A stretch of 64,000 nt of DNA from Corallococcus sp. NCRR (lineage in GTDB: Bacteria; Myxococcota; Myxococcia; Myxococcales; Myxococcaceae). The translations under genes and the position numbers were made by a program. Below, piece by piece: positions 17,749-25,299 of this stretch (its first letter is position 1; each line of letters starts with the position of its first letter). The notes beneath the pieces were generated by a model. That model worked only from the letters and a program-made list of their open reading frames with translations. It was not told the origin of the DNA and searched no databases. The DNA is taken from contig NZ_CP114039.1 in NCBI RefSeq assembly GCF_026965535.1, positions 1,984,001 through 2,048,000 on the forward strand. Reading direction: 5' to 3'.

Positions 17749-17762
17749 GTTCCACGTGGAAC
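17749..17762. repeat. parS: parS site, perfect
   Basis: Perfect copy, 105 bp after its neighbour. Shares its left flank with the 17540 site, 209 bp away. Confidence 0.9.
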
Positions 17763-17847
17763 ACGGCTTCACTTTCTTCGAGCACCGAATCCATCGGTGC
17801 TCGTTGAGCGCTGATGCCCGCTTCAGCCGCCGCTTCCATACCGGGAC

Positions 17848-17861
17848 GTTCCACGTGGAAC
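17848..17861. repeat. parS: parS site, perfect
   Basis: Perfect copy, 99 bp after its neighbour; end of the five-site run. The next site is 325 bp away. Confidence 0.9.
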
Positions 17862-18172
17862 ACGTCATGGGGACCATGAAGTGGAAGTGCCTGAACCACT
17901 TCCGGCACGCGTGCTTCGAACCAAGGTTGGAGAAGGAGCAACCGGGCTGGGGCTCCCTTCCATCCACTTCGCTTCGCATCCGCCACCCATGAATCACGGC
18001 ATACCGTCCTGACCGGATCCGATGGCCAACGGCCCACGAACCGCTGTGATGCGGGCCTGCTGAAGAGCCGTTCATCGGTGCCTTCTTCAGCGCCCAACAG
18101 CACATCCAACACGCTGCCCTTCACGCTGACGGCCGCAGTCCAAGCAACCAGCGGAGCCCCTTCTTGAAGCGT

Positions 18173-18186
18173 GTTCCACGTGGAAC
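18173..18186. repeat. parS: parS site, perfect 16-mer
   Basis: The palindrome extends to 16 bp (TGTTCCACGTGGAACA, 18172-18187). Confidence 0.9.
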
Positions 18187-18334
18187 AAGCGAAGGCGCAT
18201 GGGCGACAGCTCCCCTCCCCTTCGCCCCATCAAGCGCTCCAGGTCAGGCCCCGTTCAACACCACGGCGAACAACCGTGCGCCACTTCAACGCTTGTTCGA
18301 CAGCGCCTCCACTCGCGAACCAGTGGCCAGCCGT

Positions 18335-18348
18335 GTTCCACGTGGAAC
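18335..18348. repeat. parS: parS site, perfect 16-mer
   Basis: Extended 16-bp palindrome at 18334-18349, 162 bp after its neighbour. Confidence 0.9.
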
Positions 18349-18614
18349 ACCGGCCGGGCACTCGGACCGTGCTTCCATCGCTTCGTCCCTTTTCAGCGAT
18401 GTCCATCCCACGGCGGATCCGGTGGACGACCGCGCATGCGGATGCCTGAGTTCGAAGCCACGGCGCGATGCGGACCAACTCGCGTGCTCATGCGCGGACA
18501 ACGGCGCGGGTCCCGTGCTTCGTGGACGGCTTTCACGCAGCACCTCATGGTGCTCAGCCAGGACCCAACGGCATCCAGCTTCAGGTCCTTCCGCCAGCTC
18601 ATCAGGCAGCGCGT

Positions 18615-18628
18615 GTTCCACGTGGAAC
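18615..18628. repeat. parS: parS site, perfect 16-mer
   Basis: Extended 16-bp palindrome at 18614-18629; the next site is only 67 bp away. Confidence 0.9.
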
Positions 18629-18680
18629 ATGGGCATCCCGTGCCGTGCCTCCGCGTTTCACATGAGGCTCCCGCTGCGGA

Positions 18681-18755
18681 CGTTCCACGTGGAACAGGAA
18701 GCCACTCACCGCGGGCGCGGCGCATCCGGTCCACATGCGCTTTCGCGCGAGACCC
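18681..18755. repeat. Direct repeat, copy 1 of a parS-containing segment
   Basis: The segment from CGTTCCACGTGGAACAGGAAGCC through GCGGCG.ATCCGGTCC.CATGCGCTTTC recurs at 18868-18942 with only a few substitutions. This points to local duplication as the way the array grew on its right side. Confidence 0.75.
18682..18695. repeat. parS: parS site, perfect
   Basis: Perfect copy at the start of a ~75-bp segment that is duplicated at 18868. Confidence 0.9.
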
Positions 18756-18807
18756 CAGCCGCCCCGTTTCCGAACCCGCTTCGTCACGCGGCTGAACTCA
18801 CGGACGC

Positions 18808-18821
18808 GTTCCACGTGGAAC
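18808..18821. repeat. parS: parS site, perfect
   Basis: Perfect copy; followed by C rather than the usual A. Confidence 0.9.
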
Positions 18822-18867
18822 GCAGAGCATCGGGCTCACGAACGCATCCGGGCGACTTCGCCTTGGA

Positions 18868-18942
18868 CGTTCCACGTGGAACAGGAAGCCGCTGACCGTG
18901 GGCGCGGCGAATCCGGTCCGCATGCGCTTTCACGTGAGGCCT
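18868..18942. repeat. Direct repeat, copy 2 of a parS-containing segment
   Basis: Second copy of the 18681-18755 segment, 187 bp downstream; its distal end holds a degenerate parS-like CTTTCACGTGAGGC (18927-18940). Confidence 0.75.
18869..18882. repeat. parS: parS site, perfect
   Basis: Perfect copy, 61 bp after its neighbour, the closest pair in the array; in the second copy of the ~75-bp duplication. Confidence 0.9.
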
Positions 18943-19048
18943 CGGGCATGCGCGTTGTTCGCATGGAGGTTCGGGGCTCGGGTCACTGCCGTACTTCACG
19001 GCGACGGTCCCGGACTCCGCTCCATCACGCGGCTGGACCCACGGGCGT

Positions 19049-19062
19049 GTTCCACGTGGAAC
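19049..19062. repeat. parS: parS site, perfect 16-mer
   Basis: Extended 16-bp palindrome (19048-19063). Last site of the array, 22 bp from the stop codon of the VOC gene. Confidence 0.9.
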
Positions 19063-19084
19063 ACGCGCCACCGCGCTTCACCGG

Positions 19085-19477
19085 TCAGCGCGACCAGGCG
19101 GCGCGTTGAAGCACGACGCGGTAGCCGTCCGGATCCTCGAAGGTCTTCCCGTTCGCGTCCCAGTACGGATTGCGTGACCGCACCGGCGCGAAGCCCGCGC
19201 GCTCCATGCGGTGGACCCGCTCCGCCCACGCTTCTGGGTTCGGCACGTAGAACACCAGGAGGTGGTCCTCGGATGGAGCTCGCGGCGCTTCGTGTCCGTG
19301 CTCCACCGTGAACTCCAGGTGGTACGGCGCACCCGCGTACCCGAGCATCACGCCGTCGAACCCCGCGTGGTCCTCGAACCCTCCGAGCACCTCGAAGCCC
19401 AACCCGTCCCGGTAGAAGCGCACCACCGCGTCCAGGTCCCGTGTCGGCCTCGCGACCCGCATCTTCACCGTGTCCAT
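19085..19477 (-). CDS. VOC (glyoxalase/bleomycin-resistance) family protein
   Basis: 130 residues from the ATG at 19477. A single VOC module: RVARPTRDLDAVVRFYRDGLGFEVLGGFEDHAGFDGVMLGY, YHLEFTVEHGHE with candidate metal ligands, and the closing NPYWDANGKTFEDPDGYRVVLQ. Proteins of this type bind a metal and act as glyoxalases, dioxygenases or drug-binding resistance proteins; the substrate cannot be told from sequence. It is the first gene beyond the centromere and is divergent from the SDR gene. Confidence 0.9.
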   Translation of the reverse strand: MDTVKMRVARPTRDLDAVVRFYRDGLGFEVLGGFEDHAGFDGVMLGYAGAPYHLEFTVEHGHEAPRAPSEDHLLVFYVPNPEAWAERVHRMERAGFAPVRSRNPYWDANGKTFEDPDGYRVVLQRAAWSR

Positions 19478-19576
19478 GCGCTGCCCTCCCCTTCCCGGAT
19501 CCGCATCCGGGTGGTGCCAGACATAGGATGAATTGACGCTCTTTTCGCGCGGACCTCGGGCCTGCACCTTGTGCCC

Positions 19577-20530
19577 ATGACCACGAAACAGCAGCCCCTG
19601 AACTCCGGCTTCGGCGCCACCACCACCGCACGCGAGGCGCTCGGCAACACCCGGCTGGATGGCACCGTCGCTATCGTGACCGGCGGCTACGCGGGCATCG
19701 GACTGGAGACCACCCGCACGCTCCACGCCGCGGGTGCCACCGTCATCGTCCCCGCGCGGACTCCCGACAAGGCGCGCGCCGCGCTCGCGGGGTTGGAGCG
19801 CGTGGAGCTGGAGCCCATGGACCTCTTCGACCCGGCGTCCATCGATGCGTTCGCTTCGCGCTTCATCGCGTCCGGCCGGCCCCTGCACCTGCTCATCAAC
19901 AACGCGGGCATCATGGCCGCCCCGCTCACCCGCGACGCGCGGGGGTTCGAGTCCCAATTCGCCACCAACCACCTGGGCCACTTCCAGCTCACCGCGCGGC
20001 TGTGGCCCGCGCTGAAGCAGGCGAACGGCGCGCGCGTGGTGTGCCTGTCATCGCGCGGCCACTTCTTCTCCGGCGTCGACTTCGAGGACCCCTTCTTCCA
20101 GCAGCGCCCCTACGACAAGTGGGTCGCCTACGGGCAGTCGAAGACCGCGAACATCCTCTTCGCCGTCGGACTGGATGCGCGCGGTGAAGCCCACGGCGTG
20201 CGCGCGTTCGCCGTCCACCCCGGCGGCATCCTCACGGACCTGGCCCGGCACATGTCCGAGGAGGAGATCCGCGCCTCCATCGCGAACTCCGACAAGATTG
20301 AACCGCTGAAGACCGTGGAACAGGGCGCCGCGACCACGGTCTGGTGCGCGACCAGCCCCCAGCTCGCGGGCAGGGGCGGCGTCTACTGCGAGAACGCCGA
20401 CATCGCCGTGATGGCGCCCGCCGACGCCACCGTCCGGCGCGGCGTGAAGGACTTCGCCGTGGATCCGAAAAAGGCCGACCGGTTGTGGTCCGCGAGCGAG
20501 GCGTGGACCGGCGTCCGCTTCAATCCGTGA
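19577..20530 (+). CDS. Short-chain dehydrogenase/reductase
   Basis: 317 residues from the ATG at 19577 (a GTG two codons earlier is also possible). Classical SDR motifs: TGGYAGIG at about 35-42 for NAD(P) binding, NNAGIM near 112, and the catalytic YxxxK as YGQSK near 183. FATNHLGHFQLTARLWPALK is the family middle region. Sequence style is that of the WW-domain-oxidoreductase/retinol-dehydrogenase-like branch. Substrate unknown. It converges with the XRE regulator gene, whose stop is 22 bp away. Confidence 0.9.
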   Translation: MTTKQQPLNSGFGATTTAREALGNTRLDGTVAIVTGGYAGIGLETTRTLHAAGATVIVPARTPDKARAALAGLERVELEPMDLFDPASIDAFASRFIASGRPLHLLINNAGIMAAPLTRDARGFESQFATNHLGHFQLTARLWPALKQANGARVVCLSSRGHFFSGVDFEDPFFQQRPYDKWVAYGQSKTANILFAVGLDARGEAHGVRAFAVHPGGILTDLARHMSEEEIRASIANSDKIEPLKTVEQGAATTVWCATSPQLAGRGGVYCENADIAVMAPADATVRRGVKDFAVDPKKADRLWSASEAWTGVRFNP

Positions 20531-20551
20531 CGCGCGGTCCGCGGATCCGCG

Positions 20552-21400
20552 CTACGCCCGCGAGAACAGCGCGCGCGTGCGCTCCAGGTTGGGACCGGGA
20601 CGCGGCGAATAGAAGGACACGCGCAGCTCCCGCCCGTCGGGTTCGGAGTACGTGAGCGTGACGTTCTCGAACGCGATGGGCCCCCACTTCGGAAGGAGGA
20701 ACACCTTCACCATGGAGGCGGTCTCCACCACGTCGTGCTCGCTCCAGAGTCGCGCGAACTCCGGGCTCGCGGCCTGGAGCTTCTCCACCAGCGCGTCGAA
20801 CTCCGACCGGTCCGCGGCCCTCGCGGCGTCCATCCGGAACCCCGCCACCGCGCGGCGCACCGCCTCATCCCACGTGGGCATGCGCGCGCGCCGCTCGGGA
20901 TTCATGAACAGCGCCCACAACCCATTGCGCGCCTCCGGGGAGGAGGCCGGAAGCTCCAGGTCCGCGTAGAGGACGGTCGCCGGCGCGTTCCACGCGACGA
21001 TGTCCCACCGCCGCGTGGAGACGAGCGCCGGAAAGGGATGCGCATCGAGCAGCCGTTGAAGCACGTCACTCACCGACTCCGGTGAGCGCACGGGCATGGA
21101 CGCGGGCCGGCCGTGCGCGAGCGCGAAGAGGTGCAGGCGCTCCGTCGGCGTGAGACGGAGCGCGACCACCAGGCGCTCCAGCAGCGGTTCGGAGACGTGG
21201 ATGTCCCTCCCCTGCTCCAGCCACGTGTACCAACTGACGCCCACGTCCGCGAGCCGCGCCAGTTCCTCGCGGCGAAGGCCCGGCGTGCGCCGCCGCGAAC
21301 CGGAAGGAAGTCCCACGTCCTCCGGCCGCAAACGCTCACGGCGGCTGCGAAGAAACTGCGCGAGTTCGACGCGCCCGGAGTTGCGGGAGGTGTCCGTCAC
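20552..21400 (-). CDS. XRE-family regulator with MmyB-like ligand-binding domain
   Basis: 282 residues from a GTG. The N-terminal HTH is LAQFLRSRRERLRPEDVGLP..RRTPGLRREELARLADVGVSWYTWLEQGRDIHVSEPLLERL, the exact signature of this class. The rest (about 105-280) is an MmyB-like PAS-fold domain with WDIVAWNAPATVLYADL and the closing FENVTLTYSEPDGRELRVSFYSP. Such proteins commonly regulate a neighbouring oxidoreductase. Candidates here are the convergent SDR gene and the FAD monooxygenase gene that starts 144 bp away in the opposite direction. No strong ribosome site is visible. Confidence 0.9.
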   Translation of the reverse strand: MTDTSRNSGRVELAQFLRSRRERLRPEDVGLPSGSRRRTPGLRREELARLADVGVSWYTWLEQGRDIHVSEPLLERLVVALRLTPTERLHLFALAHGRPASMPVRSPESVSDVLQRLLDAHPFPALVSTRRWDIVAWNAPATVLYADLELPASSPEARNGLWALFMNPERRARMPTWDEAVRRAVAGFRMDAARAADRSEFDALVEKLQAASPEFARLWSEHDVVETASMVKVFLLPKWGPIAFENVTLTYSEPDGRELRVSFYSPRPGPNLERTRALFSRA

Positions 21401-21533
21401 GCGGCGGAACGTTAGGCGAACCCTCCGCGCGCGGCATCGGAACCGGCGTGCTCCTCGCGTGAACGCTCGGAAGGTGCCCTCCCCTTCCGGCGGGCGGGCC
21501 TCTTCGGGTTGCACGGAGCCCCATCCCCATTTA

Positions 21534-21547
21534 CATAGCACACTATG
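21534..21547. promoter_or_regulatory. Palindrome overlapping the FAD-monooxygenase start
   Basis: CATAG-CACA-CTATG (21534-21547) is a perfect 5-bp inverted repeat in an unusually AT-rich stretch of an otherwise GC-rich intergenic region. It covers the first codon at 21545, so a bound repressor would block the start site. The adjacent divergent XRE regulator is the obvious candidate binder. Confidence 0.5.
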
Positions 21548-22699
21548 CACATCATGAAGACAGTAGGCATCATCGGGGGTGGTCCGGGCGGGCTGACGTT
21601 GGCGCGCATCCTGGAGACACGGGGCATCGCGGCCACGGTGTTCGAGCTGGATGAGCACCCGCTCGCGCGTCCGCAGGGAGGTTCGCTGGACCTGCACGGC
21701 GACTCGGGACTGCGCGCGCTTCGCGAGGCCGGACTGGAGGCCGGGTTCAAGGCCGTCGCCCGGTACGACGACCAGGGCGACGCCATCTATGACGCCCAGG
21801 GGACGCTGCACCTCCAGCACAACGAGGCGAGCGACGGCGACCGGCCAGAGATTGACCGTACACAGTTGCGCTCGCTCCTGCTGGACAGCCTCCCCGCGGA
21901 ACGGATCCGCTGGGGGAGCAAGGTGTCCTCAGTGGATCCGCTCCCCGATGGGCGTTACCGCGTCGTGGGCCCCTCGGGCTCGCTGGGAGAATTCGACCTG
22001 GTGGTGGGCGCGGATGGCGCGTGGTCCAAGGTCCGTCCGCTCGTGTCCCCGGCGACGCCGGCCTTCACGGGCGTGCTCTTCATCGAGCTGCAAATCGACA
22101 ACGTGGACACGCGGCATCCGGCGGTCGCGAAGCTGCTCCCGCGAGGGAAGATCTCCGTGGTCGGGGGCAACCAGGGGCTCATCGCCCAGCGCAGCAGCCA
22201 CGGACAGGTGCGCGCGTACTTCATGTTCCGGGTGTCCGAGGCGCAGCTCCAAGAAGGGCTCGTGGACACGTCCTCCCCTGCCCGCGCCCGTGAACAACTC
22301 AAGGCGCTGCTTCCCGGGTGGGCGCCATCCCTGCTTGCGTTCATCGACGCGTGCAATGACACCCTCACTGAGCGCCCCATCGTCGCGCTGCCCGTGGGAC
22401 ACCGGTGGACGCACCGGCCGGGTGTGACGCTGCTCGGGGACGCGGCCCACGTGATGCCGCCCTTCGCTGGCGAGGGCGTGAACATGGCGATGCTCGACGG
22501 ACTGGAGCTGGGGCTCGCGCTCGCGGCGGACTCCGACTGGAGCCGGGCCGTGAAGGGCTACGAGGCGGCCATGTTCGAGAGGGCCGCCATCGCGGCCGAG
22601 GGCTCCATGCGGGGCCTGGACTTCCTCTCCGAGCACGCGCTGGAGCACGTGCTGGAGCACTTCCGGGAGATCCAACAGGAGCTGGCGGGCGCGCACTGA
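21545..22699 (+). CDS. FAD-dependent monooxygenase (TetX/PHBH-like)
   Basis: 384 residues; an alternative ATG at 21554 removes three residues. VGIIGGGPGGLTLARILETRGIAATVFE (5-32) is the ADP-binding GxGxxG fingerprint, DLVVGADGAWSKVRP carries the DG motif, and GVTLLGDAAHVMPPFAGEGVNMAMLDGLEL the GD motif. These three together define class A flavoprotein hydroxylases such as TetX and p-hydroxybenzoate hydroxylase. It would use NAD(P)H and oxygen to hydroxylate an aromatic or antibiotic substrate. Divergent from the XRE regulator gene. Confidence 0.9.
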   Translation: MHIMKTVGIIGGGPGGLTLARILETRGIAATVFELDEHPLARPQGGSLDLHGDSGLRALREAGLEAGFKAVARYDDQGDAIYDAQGTLHLQHNEASDGDRPEIDRTQLRSLLLDSLPAERIRWGSKVSSVDPLPDGRYRVVGPSGSLGEFDLVVGADGAWSKVRPLVSPATPAFTGVLFIELQIDNVDTRHPAVAKLLPRGKISVVGGNQGLIAQRSSHGQVRAYFMFRVSEAQLQEGLVDTSSPARAREQLKALLPGWAPSLLAFIDACNDTLTERPIVALPVGHRWTHRPGVTLLGDAAHVMPPFAGEGVNMAMLDGLELGLALAADSDWSRAVKGYEAAMFERAAIAAEGSMRGLDFLSEHALEHVLEHFREIQQELAGAH

Positions 22700-22727
22700 A
22701 GCCGGAGCCCGGGCGCCCTCCCCTCCC

Positions 22728-23381
22728 CTACTGCTTCGCGAACACCGCGACCTGGCGCTCGGCGCCGGAGAACGGGAGCCGGTACGACCGGGCGGACACC
22801 ACGCGCAGGTTGCGCTCGGCCGCGCGCGACTGGAGCTCCGCGTCCGTCTGCTGTTTGCCCAGCATCGCCACCACGCGTCCGCCCTCCTCCACATACGCGG
22901 GCGCCAGGTTCAGCCAGTCCGGCAGGTCCATGAACGCGCGCGCGATGAGCACCTGCGCGCGCGGAATCCCTTCCGTCTCCGGCTTGCCTTCCGCCCGGGC
23001 GTGCAGTCCGCGCACGCCGACGAGGCCCAGGCTGGCGGCGGCGGCCTTGATGAACGCGATCTTCTTGCCGACCGTGTCCACCAGCGTCACGCCCATCTCC
23101 GGCAGCTCCAGCTTGAGCGGCAGTCCGGGGAAGCCCGCGCCCGCGCCCAGGTCCAGCAGCGACGTCGCGCCCCTCACCTCCGGCAGCACCGCGAGCGAGT
23201 CCAGGAAGTGCTTCTCCAGCACCTCCTCCGGCGCGGTGATGGCCGTGAGGTTCACCTTCGCGTTCCACTTCAGGAGCTCCGCCATCAGCCGCTGGAGCCT
23301 GGGGCCCACGTCCGGTCCCACGGTGATGCCCAACGCACTGCATCCGGATGCCAGCTGATCTGCGAACCGCGCGTTATCCAC
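22728..23381 (-). CDS. rsmG: 16S rRNA (guanine-527-N7)-methyltransferase RsmG (GidB)
   Basis: 217 residues from a GTG that follows GGAGGTGTT. LLKWNAKVNLTAITAPEEVLEKHFLDSLAVLP is the family N-terminal signature, LLDLGAGAGFPGLPLKLELPEMGVTLVDTVGKKIAF the SAM-binding region, and VRGLHARAE..PRAQVLIARAFMDLPDWL the later motif. The enzyme methylates G527 of 16S rRNA; its loss gives low-level streptomycin resistance in other bacteria. The gene lies downstream of mnmG on the same strand, separated by 76 bp that hold DnaA-box sequences. Confidence 0.96.
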   Translation of the reverse strand: MDNARFADQLASGCSALGITVGPDVGPRLQRLMAELLKWNAKVNLTAITAPEEVLEKHFLDSLAVLPEVRGATSLLDLGAGAGFPGLPLKLELPEMGVTLVDTVGKKIAFIKAAAASLGLVGVRGLHARAEGKPETEGIPRAQVLIARAFMDLPDWLNLAPAYVEEGGRVVAMLGKQQTDAELQSRAAERNLRVVSARSYRLPFSGAERQVAVFAKQ

Positions 23382-23382
23382 A
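23374..23382. promoter_or_regulatory. DnaA box (TTATCCACA)
   Basis: Perfect 9-mer overlapping the rsmG GTG start codon. With its twin at 23458 it brackets the rsmG-mnmG gap. Confidence 0.6.
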
Positions 23383-23446
23383 ACACCTCCACCCCGAAGG
23401 GCCCTTCAAGTCCTTGGAATCACTCAGGAGAAATTCATCCCCAGAA

Positions 23447-23466
23447 ATGTCCACACGTTATCCACA
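23447..23466. promoter_or_regulatory. DnaA box pair at the mnmG stop
   Basis: TTATCCACA (23458-23466) includes the mnmG stop codon in complement. A weaker ATGTCCACA (23447-23455) sits just before it in the same orientation, two bases away. Confidence 0.55.
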
Positions 23467-25299
23467 GCCCTGTTCCTGATCACTTGACGGCCCCTGGCCC
23501 CGCTTGAGCGCGACCAGGAGCAGGGACACCGCGGCGGGCGTCAGGCCCGGAATCCGCCTCGCCTGCCCCACCGTCCCGGGCCGGTGCGCGGACAACTTCT
23601 CCACCGCCTCCGTACCCAGACCGCGCACGTCCGAGAAGCGGAACGTGTCCGGGATGCGCCAGCGGTCGGACGCCTCCGCCTCGCGCGCCGCGGCCCGGGC
23701 GGCCTGGGCGATGTAGCCCTCATACTTCACCTCCACCTCTACCTCCTCCGTGACGTCGGGGGTGAGGTCCGGGAAGTCCGCGCGCTCTTGCGCCAGCTGC
23801 GCGTACGTCACCTCCGGGCGCTTGAGCCGCGGGGTCAGGCCGGTGCGCTTGAGCCGCGCGACCTCCGCCGTCACCGCGTGGGCCCGAGCCTCGGCGCGCT
23901 CCAGCGCCTCTTTCGGAAGCAGCCCCACGCGATGCCCGTGACGCGCGAGCCGCAGGTCCGCGTTGCCTTCGCGCAAGCGGAGCCGGTGTTCGGAGCGGCT
24001 GGTGAACATGCGGAATGGTTCATCCACGCCCTTCGTCACCAGGTCATCCACGAGCACCGCGCCGTGCGCCTCGTCACGGCCCACGACGAGCGCCGGTTCG
24101 CCCTTCACCTGGAGCGCCGCCTGGATGCCGGCCCACAGGCCCTGGAAGGCGGCCTCCTCGTAGCCGGAGGTGCCGTTGAGCTGGCCCGCGAAGAACAGGC
24201 CCGCGACGGCCTTCGTCTCCAGCGTGGGGTGCAGCTGCGTGGGCGGCGCGAAGTCGTACTCCACGGCGTAGCCGTAGCGGATCACCTCCACGCGGGACAG
24301 GCCGGGGATGGTGCGCAGGAACTCCAACTGCACGTCCGCGGGCATGCTGGTGGACAGGCCCGCCGGGTACACGAGCGGCGACGTGGGCCCTTCCGGTTCC
24401 AGGAACACCTGGTGCCGTTCGCGAGCGGCGAAGCGCACCACCTTGTCCTCCAGCGACGGACAGTACCGGGGCCCTCGCCCCACGATGTCCCCCTGGAACA
24501 GCGGCGAGCGGTGCAGGTTGTCGCGCAAGAGCCGGTGCGTCGCCTCCGTGGTCGCGGTGAGGCCGCACGTCACGGAAGGCAGACGCGGAAACGGCAGGCC
24601 CTGCTCCACCTGCGTGCGCCAGGAGAGCGGCCGCACGCCTACGTCCCCCTGCTGCGGAGTGACGGCGTCCCAGTCGATGCTGTCGCGGGACAGGCGCGCG
24701 GGCGTGCCCGTCTTGAAGCGGCCCAGCGTGAAGCCCAGCGCGTGCAGTGACTCCGACAGGCCGCGCGCGGCTTCGTCCCCCAGCCGGCCGCCGACCTCCT
24801 TCTGCTCGCCCACGTGCATGAGCGCGCGCAGGAAGGTGCCGGTGGTGAGGAGCACCGCGCGCGCCACCACCTGGGTGCCGTCTCCCAGCACCACGCCCTT
24901 CACCCTCCCCTCCTCCGCGACGACGGCGGCCACTTCGCCCTCGAGCACGGTGAGGTTTGGCTGGGTGAAGAGCACGGCCTGCATGCCGGCGGCATAGGCA
25001 TCGCGGTCGCAGAGGACGCGGGTGGCCTGCACGGCGGGGCCCTTCGAGGGATTGAGGACCTTCACGTGCGTGCCCGCGAGGTCCGCCGCGCGGCCCATCT
25101 GTCCGCCCAGCGCATCCAATTCACGCACCAGGTGGCCCTTGGCGGTGCCACCCACGGCGGGGTTGCAGCTCATCACGGCGGCGCGCTCGCGCTTGAGCGT
25201 CACGCCCAGGGTGGACAGGCCCATGCGAGCACACGCGAGCGCCGCCTCGCAGCCCGCGTGGCCCAGCCCCACCACGACGATGTCGTATCGGAGTTCCAT
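23458..25299 (-). CDS. mnmG: tRNA uridine-5-carboxymethylaminomethyl modification enzyme MnmG (GidA)
   Basis: 613 residues from the ATG at 25299. YDIVVVGLGHAGCEAALACARMG is the FAD-binding start, MSCNPAVGGTAKGHLVRELDALGG the GidA signature 1, GPRYCPSLEDKVVRFAARERHQVFLEPEG signature 2, and AGLFFAGQLNGTSGYEEAAFQG a further conserved block. It works with MnmE to make cmnm5U at tRNA wobble position 34. mnmE is also in the window, about 11 kb away. The final residues form the terminal MnmE-interaction region ending at the DnaA box. Confidence 0.97.
   Translation of the reverse strand: MELRYDIVVVGLGHAGCEAALACARMGLSTLGVTLKRERAAVMSCNPAVGGTAKGHLVRELDALGGQMGRAADLAGTHVKVLNPSKGPAVQATRVLCDRDAYAAGMQAVLFTQPNLTVLEGEVAAVVAEEGRVKGVVLGDGTQVVARAVLLTTGTFLRALMHVGEQKEVGGRLGDEAARGLSESLHALGFTLGRFKTGTPARLSRDSIDWDAVTPQQGDVGVRPLSWRTQVEQGLPFPRLPSVTCGLTATTEATHRLLRDNLHRSPLFQGDIVGRGPRYCPSLEDKVVRFAARERHQVFLEPEGPTSPLVYPAGLSTSMPADVQLEFLRTIPGLSRVEVIRYGYAVEYDFAPPTQLHPTLETKAVAGLFFAGQLNGTSGYEEAAFQGLWAGIQAALQVKGEPALVVGRDEAHGAVLVDDLVTKGVDEPFRMFTSRSEHRLRLREGNADLRLARHGHRVGLLPKEALERAEARAHAVTAEVARLKRTGLTPRLKRPEVTYAQLAQERADFPDLTPDVTEEVEVEVKYEGYIAQAARAAAREAEASDRWRIPDTFRFSDVRGLGTEAVEKLSAHRPGTVGQARRIPGLTPAAVSLLLVALKRGQGPSSDQEQGCG

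Larger units (their letters stand above)
15735..19062. other. Centromere: parS array (16 perfect sites plus variants)
   Basis: A gene-free block of 3.3 kb holding GTTCCACGTGGAAC 16 times without mismatch, starting at 15969, 16793, 16890, 16994, 17410, 17540, 17644, 17749, 17848, 18173, 18335, 18615, 18682, 18808, 18869 and 19049. One-mismatch copies start at 15735 and 16479, and two-mismatch copies at 16582 and 16685. Open frames across it repeat the residues FHVEH or VPRGT because they read through the palindromes; no frame has a plausible ribosome site and protein-like composition. M. xanthus is known for a similar cluster of parS sites near parAB. The edges are the parA start and the VOC gene stop at 19085. 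Confidence 0.96.

Noticed and set aside
16723-18895. Several long open frames inside the parS array (16723-17454, 17117-17992, 18164-18895 and others)
   Set aside because: Their proteins repeat FHVEH, STWNT or VPRGT at every parS palindrome and are otherwise Arg/Pro/His-rich; they lack ribosome sites and overlap each other on both strands.
15735-19062. A CRISPR array (short repeats at regular spacing)
   Set aside because: The repeat is a 14-16 bp palindrome, the spacing of 60-500 bp is too wide, the intervening sequences are themselves related, and there are no cas genes.
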